From: Chara braunii
Taxonomy: Eukaryota > Streptophyta > Charophyceae > Charales > Characeae
Assembly (NCBI GenBank): GCA_003427395.1
Contig: BFEA01000001.1
Location: forward strand, 13,528,967-13,592,966
Length of the DNA: 64,000 nt
Direction of reading: 5' to 3'
The notes under the pieces are model-generated. The model had not been told where the DNA came from. It did no database searches and was given only the letters and a program-made list of their open reading frames with translations. Made by a program: the position numbers and the translations under genes. Of this stretch, positions 55,706 through 64,000 are shown one piece after another (the first letter of the stretch is position 1; the number at the start of each line of letters is the position of its first letter).

Positions 55706-56580
55706 ATTAAAAAAGGAAAGAGAAATTAAAAACAAAGGGGGGGGGGGGGAGAAGAATACCATCCTAAATGGACGGGATGCAACGAACGTGCATTTCATAA
55801 GGAGCACTGATCAAGTACATCCGACTCTTTGAATGTCTAGGAGAGCACATAGCAGCGTTTTTAAGTCGTTATTGAAAAGATGCAGCCAGAGATTTCGGGA
55901 TTCTACTGCTGATGACGCTATGCATGCGCTTGACCCATGACCGGACGCAAAGAAGGGAGTGCAATCAGTGGAAAGGAAGTAAGCAGCAGCAGCAGCAGCA
56001 GGAGGAGGAGGAGGAGGAGATGGAAATGTGAAGAAGAAAATGATTGTCGATTGACATGTAGATGTCGTCGATCGGTCATGGTGAACATGGAGATCGAGGA
56101 GAGTTGGTGCAAGTGCAAAGGGAGGGCTACGTGTATAAGATGAGGGCAAGGCCAGATGGCCCCTAAATGCTCAGTGGGTGGTCGAGTTCCGGTGGCCGAA
56201 AGGCAATATCAGGAGCATGCGATTATCCTCCTGATGATGCCGAAGAGCACCCGGTGGAAACATGTAGAGGACGTGTGCACGGTATTGGAGTGTGAAAACA
56301 CGGTTGTATGATCGGACTTGTTATACTAGTAATACATTTGCAATTGCCTGTGCAGAGCAAAGAGCAATTGGCCATTGCTTGTCATTCTTCTTCCTTCTGC
56401 GTTATTGCCGTGTCACTCTTGTTCCTTTCTGCATTATTGCAGTGTGTCTATTGCCGTCTCTCTGTATCACTCGATTCTGTACTTCACCCTTCAGGAGAAG
56501 GCAGGCCCGACACGGCAAGCCTGTATCCAATGGCCGTTCAAACCATCAGTACACGGCCCCAGCCTTGTGGAAAGAACTCG

Positions 56581-56645
56581 TCGCCACGGAATTCAAATTT
56601 CGGGCCCGTCCAGGCCACGGAATTCAAATTCCGGGCCCGTGCGGG
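56581..56645. repeat. About 32 bp tandem doublet
   Basis: CACGGAATTCAAATT(T/C)CGGGCCCGT occurs twice in a row. A 201-codon open frame spanning it has no recognisable domain. Confidence 0.9.
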
Positions 56646-57257
56646 ACGGGGCGCGGCTTGGTGGGGCAGGGCTTGGTGGGGCGGGGCAGGCGAGGCACCG
56701 TAGATAATCAAATTGGCGTCCCCCCGAAGCGGCACCGGCATCAGCCTGACACCCACGGCCGATGTATGGGTGTGGGTGTACTGCCGGTTTTACGGACTTC
56801 CTCTCCTCTGCGTCTGCAGCGGCGACGGATTCCTACCTCCTTACCTTTTTCATGGATCGCATGTGCAGTTCCACCTTGGAAAAAACTGCAGCATTGACAT
56901 CCTGTGCCCGTCGAGTCTGTGTTTGATTGACATACAGACACTCTTGGCTGTGAATGCCGTTGTCTTTCTTTTCCGATATTGTTATGACTGGATTGTATCA
57001 TCATCGTGGCGCGTGTTGTGTTTCCTCACTGTTTGCATCCTGACCATATTTAGTGGCAGGTCCGGTTTGGCATGCAGGATTTTATAGAACGTCATGGCCC
57101 ATTGTTGGACTCTGTTGTTCTCAACTGCGAACAACATGCACTTCGGTAATTGCTCTTCGCTGGCATGGGTAATCATGAAGTGGGTTGGAACGGCGATTCA
57201 GTACGATTTTGAATAAAAACTCTCTCTCGCTCTCTCATATACGTACATCATGTCGTT

Positions 57258-57330
57258 TGTCCTTCGGGACGTCCGTTAAAATTGGAACGATACAGAGAAG
57301 GAAGATTCGCATGACCAAGAAATGGTGTTC
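57258..57330 (+). pseudogene. U6 snRNA pseudogene with internal deletion
   Basis: Starts with a good 5' hairpin, GTCCTTCGGGAC, then TTAAAATTGGAACGATACAG and AGAAG. It jumps from GATTCGCATGACC to AAGAAATGGTG, losing about 35 bases including the U4-pairing centre. A T-rich tract follows. Confidence 0.85.
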
Positions 57331-57339
57331 TTCTTCTTC

Positions 57340-57342
57340 TTC

Positions 57343-57373
<31 letters not shown>

Positions 57374-57430
57374 TCCCTTTCAAGGTANATTNTTNTNTGG
57401 TCATNTTNCGGCTGNTTTTNTNTTTNGTTA
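57340..57430. other. T-tract and ambiguous bases
   Basis: A T run of about 30 bases is followed by a cluster of single Ns (57387-57427). This is low-quality consensus after a homopolymer. Confidence 0.95.
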
Positions 57431-57539
57431 CACCATTCTCACGGCTCCTTTCCTATCCACATTAGTCTTTCATCGCCTTCCCACCTTTTTTTTTTTTCTC
57501 TTTTTTTTTTTGGTCCTCCTTTCTTTTTGATTTCCTATA

Positions 57540-57690
57540 AAAATGGGCGACAGCCTTGAGATATCATTGTGGGAACTGCCCTGCTTTCCCAATTCACGCA
57601 TTTCTGGTTGGTTCCATCTGGATTCGAACTCCGGTCTGCACTGCAAAAGTTCATGGGTGTACAACTAAGCTAAACCTGTTGGTGTCTCCT
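57540..57690 (-). repeat. Full-length tRNA-derived SINE (reference copy)
   Basis: The minus strand in order: GGTTTAGCTTAGTTGTACAC (box A), CAGACCGGAGTTCGAATCCA (box B), a body with CCAACCAGAAATGCGTGAAT, and the tail ATATCTCAAGGCTGTCGCCC followed by ATTTTT. This is the most complete member, so it defines head and tail for the others. Confidence 0.8.
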
Positions 57691-57765
57691 TTCCACTTCT
57701 GGCTTTTATACAATCGATCTTCCTTCCCTTTTGGTTGGTTTTACTCCACATGCGACAGTGGTGAC

Positions 57766-58060
57766 CCCTTGAGAGTTTTAGATAGCATATCACCCTTTGC
57801 TGAGATACCCACTTGCAATATTGGACAACACGTGCGAGGCTTTACTTTCACAGAATACATGTCCTGTCCATGGCATGCGACCGAAACAGCCGCGATTACC
57901 CTTCTACCTCTCTGCTGAGAGACACACATGCAAGGAGCTGGTGAAAGTCCCTTGTTTTGGGGATAGAGGCGAACCCTTGAGAGCTTCTTTTGGATATCAT
58001 GACCCCCCTTCACTGAGACAACTGACCGTAGGATGGTACTACAAGGCATCAAACGTAAGC
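57766..58060. repeat. Diverged tandem duplication, about 206 bp
   Basis: CCCTTGAGAGTTTTAGATA..ATATCA..CCC..CTGAGA at 57766 recurs as CCCTTGAGAGCTTCTTTTGG..ATATCATGACCC..CTGAGA at 57974. Confidence 0.6.
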
Positions 58061-59190
58061 TCTCGGTTTTGCGTTTTGCTGCCAGCAAAAGAGCACTGAT
58101 TACACGATTTCCTTGGTCTCATGTAAGTCCCATCTGTTGTGATCCTCTGCAGGCATAACCTGTCAGGTGGACTGCAGGGAAGGAAACCTTAATGTGTTCA
58201 TGAAGTCCCCCGAAAGCTGTTCGTGATCACCATCAGGTAAGTGGGTTCGTCCCTGAGATTTGTGGCTTGTTGTAGAAACTCTGGGGATGATAGATTGTCG
58301 CGGACATATGCGTAACACGCAAGGCACCCATTCTTCAAGACAGGGTTCTAGCCTGTGTGCCCTCATATTTGCTGAACACACTATTACGTAAATATCCATG
58401 GGCGTGGTGAATCGTCACAGCGAACGCTCAGCCTGTGTGTCTCAACTTGAGCAAAAGGTCAGCTCCGAAGCCGGTAGGAGGAGAGAGCAGAAGTGCTAAA
58501 TTTGTTTGTTATCCGTCTGTATGTATATGTTGATTGCAGATGCTGAGTACGCACGTTCATTACCACGGCTGGTGAAGCTTCAGACAGTGTCGTAGCTGGG
58601 ACGTCTTTGCTACACTATCTGTTGCTGTCGACTAGCGGGAGGCCTGTTTTGGGTATCAGCTCAAAGTGCAGTGAAGGCGGAGATCAGGTGCAAGTAGGCT
58701 GGTGCGAATTTACCTGGTGAAAAAGGTACTGGTCGCCCCTCTGCGCGTCCATCATGCCGTACAGTGGAAAGAGCACGCTTGCTTTGGTGTGTCGTGTCTC
58801 TGCCACTGTCGCAGGGGTGTCATATGGATTTGTCAAGCTTCAGGCGCTCAAGGCCATGGCTCCAGCGAAGAAGAAGGTTAAGTCTGAATCATCTAAACAC
58901 TAACGCTTATGTCTCTTGGGGAGGTGCTGCAGCAGTGGAAACAGTGATTGCATGAGAGCTATGGAGGAGATTTGTACGGCTATGATGTGGACTGTGGCTC
59001 AAGTGCAGGTGGCAGCGGATGGTGGAAGGGAGGGGATTATATGGAGAGAGATTTTTGAGTGTGAGAAACTCGGGGGTTGACTGGCTTTTATGTAAGAATT
59101 TACCTCTGGATTCTTTTGTTGCTTTTGTGATGCTCTCATGGATTTGTGGTTTGACCCCTTTTCAAGGGAGTGGGTAGGGTTTGGGCAGGG
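58061..59190. other. Intergenic, no gene recognised
   Basis: No domain, RNA gene or strong repeat was found. Confidence 0.55.
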
Positions 59191-59197
59191 GGGGAAA

Positions 59198-59232
<35 letters not shown>
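59198..59232. repeat. Poly-G tract
   Basis: About 35 consecutive G on the plus strand, preceded by GGGGGGGAAA. Confidence 0.97.
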
Positions 59233-59233
<1 letters not shown>

Positions 59234-59545
59234 GCGTGGGAGAGGGGAAAGGATGGCTTCCAAGGAAGAAGATGTGTCGTATGTGAATGCCATGGACTAT
59301 TCACATGGTCACATAGGCATCATTATCATTTCCATTTTGCGAGGTGCAGGCAGGCAAATGGCGCTCCTTGAACAAAGACGAGAAAATGATTTGCAATGAA
59401 GTTTGCTCTGTTCCCACCACACTTCGAATTCCCACTTGCTAACCTGAGCTTGTCTCAGTACGTTCTCACTACTTTCTGGGATCGATGATTTTATTTCAGT
59501 TGGAAAGGAAAAACATTTCAAAATAAGCCAATGGAAGTTTGTCAA

Positions 59546-59547
<2 letters not shown>

Positions 59548-59620
<73 letters not shown>

Positions 59621-59621
59621 N

Positions 59622-59698
<77 letters not shown>
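59548..59698. repeat. (CT)n microsatellite, about 150 bp, with an N
   Basis: An uninterrupted CT tract with a single N at 59621. The true length is probably unresolved. Confidence 0.97.
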
Positions 59699-59700
<2 letters not shown>

Positions 59701-61425
59701 CATCCACCTTCCTTCCTCTTGCTGCTTCCTTCGGTCAGCGGATTACTGTTTTGTCTTTTATTAACTGCTACTTCCTCTCTCCCTCTCTCCTCTTGCCAAT
59801 TGCATGGCTATTGGCAGTGCCATTCAAGGAGCAACTCTCTGGTGCTGCTTTTCTCTGGTGCTCCCTTCCTCTCTCCCTCTCTCCCTCTCTCCTCTCACTG
59901 ATGGCTGTGCCATTCAGTCAATCAGCCCCAGAAGAAGCCCTTCGGGGCTGCCAGAATGTTCCACATACCAATACTGCAAGCTGCGGGCAGGCATCACCTT
60001 CTGTTCAAATGTGCAGAACGCAGCTGACGGATAAGAGGTGTGTGGATAGTCTTCAGCAAGCCTGAAAGAGGGTGGGGAATGGGGATGGAGAGGAAGGAAG
60101 GTTAGAAAGGTCCTCACCTGAATTCTCTCATCTCATTGTACAGGTACGACTTGCATATGATGACAACTCTAGAAGAAGGTTTTGTTATGCCATTGCCTCT
60201 TAAGGACATTTCTCACATCTTGATGTAGAGAGAATTGAACACCATTGCGAAACCGGCAATGTAGTGATGCACAGCTTATCTCCAAAGGTATACTGGCGGG
60301 GCTGGTGTATATGATCAGAGTGCAATGTTGCACAGATTTGCAGTCCATATCAGAAAAAGATTCAGAATCACTGAGCTTGGCTCCAAACCGAGCCCTTTTT
60401 TTGTCTTTTTTCCCCCCCCAAACTGAGCCCTTAAAGCACCACCTCACACGAATTTCAGTAGAGTGCTCTCACCGGTTTACGCGGTAAGAGCATTTCGAGT
60501 TGGGGCCGGGCTGGTAGCGAAACCGGTACGCCACTTTGAGAAGGCGCAGTTGCAGGTTCGCAAGAGTGGGAAGGTAGGTTTGTCAACTAGGTTTGTTGTG
60601 TGAACTGGTGGTTCAGACCACTCATGGTGCCAATCTGACCAATTGTCATTTGATTTGGAAAGACTGGTTGAGTGCATCGAATTCGTGCAGAAAAGGACGA
60701 GTTTCGGATATCTATTAAGACTGCATGTAAACAGAGACATTTCTCAGACCTCGGTGATTCAGCTGGACTTCGCATGCTCTGTATGCGTTCTGCACCTTCT
60801 TTTAAAATTGAAGGGTAAATTGCAGGTTTGGTATTTTACTTATCATTATGCTTGTTATGTGAAAAATTGTGAGTGTGCATTGAAATAGGTGCTGTCAAGG
60901 TATTCACATTTGGCAAGTGGCGGAATGAGGTTCACACTTCCTAACACAACTCGGCAGTAGACAGAAAACCCCAATGAGTAGAAGGGCGTGCATCTGGAAC
61001 TTGAAACATGACAAAGGACGTCTGGAAATGGATTACCCTGTGGCATATGTGGTAGTGACGGACGACATAGTGAAGGCGGCTATTCTCAGACCCAACGTAG
61101 TCAGGGCGGCTATTCTCAGGCCCAGCACCCTCACTGGCCAAGACATTCTCAAGTCAGATATGTTCCCAGATTGCTTTCCCCCAAGCAGGATTCCACTCGG
61201 CACTTGCGTCTGAGAGCAGATGCCGAGCATACGGCTGCGCATTCTGCTGTGCACATACTGGGAGTAGCCTTAGTCCAGGCACCCCATCAGAGTTCCATAC
61301 CCTTAATCCAGGGATCTCCGTTGCACCTCCGTATTGCCAGTGTTGCAGCCGAGCTCAAGGTCACTAGTGAATGACAACCGCAGGGATTCCCTTTTCCGCT
61401 CAGCTCGCAGACCATGGAGAAAGGA
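59699..61425. other. Intergenic, no gene recognised
   Basis: Only a short doublet (GGCGGCTATTCTCAG at 61077 and 61105) was seen. Confidence 0.5.
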
Positions 61426-61426
61426 C

Positions 61427-61630
61427 ACCACCTCCAGGATGAAGTACCGACGATAAGGCCCACAGGTTTCGACAGATCAGCTTTGAAAGCTTGTCGGGTC
61501 CTCGAGGGCAGTCGAGAACAAGAGAACCACACCTCCAGGATAAACGTCTGATCTTAAGGCCCACAGGTTGCTACAGGTCAGCTCGGAAAGTTCGTTTGAT
61601 GCTCAAGGTCAAGTATGAACGAGAGAACCC
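61427..61630. repeat. Tandem duplication, 101 bp period
   Basis: CACCTCCAGGAT.AA..TAAGGCCCACAGGTT and CAGCT..GAAAG.TTG/CG..CTC recur at 61431 and 61532. Confidence 0.85.
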
Positions 61631-61913
61631 GGGATGGGGTGGCTCACTCACCCTGAAATCACCACAATAGGAGGGAGTACCCGTGCAGGATAAGTTGGCC
61701 GTCGTGCCCAAACTCGTGCCGCTAAAACGAAGCTTCTTGCGGTACGAGTCAAGCATGCTTCCGTGAAGCTATTATGCAAGCTTCGACGGCCTGGGAATCG
61801 GAAATCATTGTCAACAACAGTTCCAGCCCCTGGGCGAAAAGGCAATGCTCACCCGAGCAGCAGTTCCCTTTTCAGCACCAGCACACACACCAATTACCAG
61901 ATACTCAAAGAAC

Positions 61914-62440
61914 AAGCAAGCAGTTCGAGTTTTTGTTATAGGCTTACCCTGCCTCCTGGACCTTGCTCAACATGGACTCTGGGCAAGTTCACTAAGTACC
62001 AGACCATCAAGGAAACATACAATGCAACTTGAGCTTTGTTTCAAGTGTAACAGGGTTCTTGACTTCGATATCCTCGCACTAGAGCAAGCGCACTACTCGA
62101 CAGAGCTCCATGAGATTTGACAGAGTAGCTCGACCTTTGTTACAGGCACACCCCGACCTCCGGGCATATGCAACACAAGCTTCAGACAGGCTCACCGAGT
62201 GTCAGAACCTTGAGGAAACAGGCAATGCAGTTTAAGCTTTGTTCCACGCTTAAAGATTTCTCAAGTTTAACATACACTCGCTTGAGTGAGCACACCAGTC
62301 AGAAGAGCTTCAAGAGATTCGAAAGAGTTGCTCGAAGTCTTTATCACAGACACACCCTGTCCATAGGGCATACCTAGAGCGTTGGGCAGGTCAGCCCGTT
62401 CCCGAAACCTCGAAGAAAAGGGCAGTGCAGCACACCAGAC
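61914..62440. repeat. Tandem array, 203 bp period, 2.5-3 units
   Basis: TTGTTATAGGCTTACCCTG (61934), TTGTTACAGGCACACCCCG (62137) and TTTATCACAGACACACCCTG (62340) head successive units. Each continues with GGGCA.., AGACC.TCAAGGAAAC.., CAATGCA and CTTGAGC.TTGTT. Confidence 0.85.
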
Positions 62441-64000
62441 CCGTTGGTCAGCCTTAGCTAAAACTTGGAAATGACACCAATGACTATCGGTTTGTCATGA
62501 AACATTTACGGGTAAGCTCGCCAAGTAACAGGGACAGACAATGCAGCTTGAGACTCACTGACTCGCCTTAGCACAGACTCGACAAAGGCAGCAACATCTA
62601 TCAGCCTCGTAAAGAGAGTGCTTAGTTCGCTAGTAACCAGCCCTTCTAAGAAACCCACAGCTGGTGACCTGTCAACTCACCTCGGCACGAGCTCAGTGAC
62701 TGCACCAATGGGTGCCGGATTCCAGCACCCAGTGCTCGGGTAAGTGTACTAATTACTTGACTCCAACGCTGCAAGCCATCCTACCCTGAGGCGGGCTTTG
62801 ACTGTAGTGTCAAGCTGAGCTCCTGGGGGCGGTAATATTGAACAGAGAGCTCGACCTGATTAACCAATGATGCGAAGTTTCAGAATTGGTAATGGCATGC
62901 TAGCTTTGAGCAAAGTTCTCGAATCGATGTTGGTGAGTGAAGATGCAGCCGACTTTAGAATAGCAGGGTGCTCCATCGACCCTTGACCATTCCACCTTCG
63001 TCCGTGCTCTGGGCACTCCAGGCATTGTCGCAAGTGCTTCGCTGCTCCGTACTCACTATCTCCCAGCCACGCGCTATGACCCCATTCCCACTTGCCCCCA
63101 GCTCGTGTTCGCTCCCTGTCCATCTTCGGTCTCCAAGCCTCCTATGCCATAGCCTCCTTGAACAAACTCCCCATACTCGAACTGAGGGTCGTTCCACTCC
63201 TTCGCTCCCTTAACCTCCACCCGCTTCTCCCTCCTACAACCCTTCTCCCCATGTATGGTCGCTGTAGCGCATGCTGACTTTGAAATACACTTGTGCTCCC
63301 TTGTGCCCGTCTCTTCGATGGTTGTGCCTTTCTCACATATGCGCTATCCCCCTCGCTGTCCTCGTAAGCTCATGCTGAAGTCGATGCAGGTGGGGGGTGG
63401 AAAGCCCTCTCAGCCCCCATAGCAAAAAAACTTCCCCCGCCCTCAAGAAAATCAGGGCTCAACCACCTCCCCACCCCGCCGCCCTCGTTCGAAGAACAGC
63501 AAAAACTCAATCAATCAACCAATCAGCCCATCAATCATCCAATTAAACCACCACTACCCCCGATGTTGAAACTTCGGCTTTCCTGGCCGTGCGGACCGGG
63601 TTTTACTGGGGGGAGGGCGACCGGCAGGTGCAGGTGGGTCCCGTCCTGCAAATTTCAAATCGCCAACTTTGGCGGGTTTTCGCGCTCAGAAGAATTTACA
63701 AAACTGAGATTCTGTAGATTAGGTCTTGATCTTTCCAGAAAACAATGACAGAAAAATGAAGAAAAAACATCTAGATTCTAGACCGTGAAATAAATGTCAT
63801 GCCAATTAGTTGCATTTTCCATGTTTGCCACTGTACCACGTGTGGGTCAACGGAAAAAGTACCCTGACTTATCTCCGGCTTGGTTTCCGGCTTTGCTTTA
63901 AGAAAACAAGTGGACCTGCCGCAGCTACGCTGCGGCCGAAGTGGGGGGGGGAGAGGAGACGGAGGAGATCGTCGCAGAATGTTGACTTTTTTTTTTTTTT
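62441..64000. other. Intergenic to window end, no gene recognised
   Basis: Short open frames only. AATCAATCAACCAATCAGCC-type repeats lie at 63505-63545. The window ends in a 13-base T run. Confidence 0.5.

Noticed and set aside
56205-56275. CCTCCTGATGATGCCG...CCGGTGGAAAC as another hammerhead
   Set aside because: CUGAUGA and GAAAC are present, but the G10.1-C11.1 closing pair, a valid cleavage triplet and helix III are missing.
56292-56897. 201-codon open frame on the plus strand
   Set aside because: Spans a 32 bp tandem doublet and GC-rich sequence; overlapping frames are equally open; no domain or signal.

Overview
This is a gene-poor, repeat-rich eukaryotic nuclear window. I can support one protein-coding gene: a seven-exon (six coding exons resolved) DRE2/anamorsin/CIAPIN1 gene on the minus strand, between about 19.8 and 36.6 kb. 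All its splice junctions down to the sixth coding exon are GT-AG and phase-consistent. The domain order and residues look plant-like. Together with plant-like U6 snRNA copies, tRNA-derived SINEs and a plant-retrozyme-like hammerhead ribozyme element, this suggests a streptophyte, perhaps a charophyte alga with a large genome. That assignment is inference; nothing in the window proves a species.

Layout. 1-15.5 kb: AT-rich intergenic DNA with tandem duplications (188, 320, 103 and 70 bp periods), a hairpin-bearing satellite (10.55-11.1 kb), a GC-rich A-tailed repeat, a U6 3' fragment abutting a SINE, and inverted repeats. 15.57-16.05 kb: a dimer-like element with a complete type III hammerhead ribozyme on the minus strand. 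16-19.8 kb: a possible decayed gag-like frame and a degenerate satellite. 19.8-36.6 kb: DRE2. Its introns hold a second, decayed ribozyme element, two U6 copies, a TA-flanked MITE, a CAGGG-ended foldback and a Nextera mate-pair adapter junction left by the assembly. 37-39.6 kb: composite microsatellite and minisatellite DNA. 40.45-41.7 kb: a second hairpin-bearing satellite. 41.7-54 kb: long pyrimidine-rich tracts, tandem duplications and one broken unidentified reading frame (48.2-48.7 kb). 54.4-57.7 kb: a cluster of tRNA-derived repeats, a 531 bp foldback carrying a MITE insertion, and another broken U6. 57.7-64 kb: tandem duplications (101, 203 and about 206 bp), a very long CT tract and a poly-G tract.

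DRE2 is the only functional system that can be read: an electron-transfer scaffold protein of cytosolic iron-sulfur cluster assembly. Everything else is mobile or repetitive DNA. The most unusual item is the hammerhead-bearing element, present twice. The two copies differ by a base change in helix III that keeps pairing. Most long open frames in the window are microsatellite read-through or antisense shadows and are not listed.
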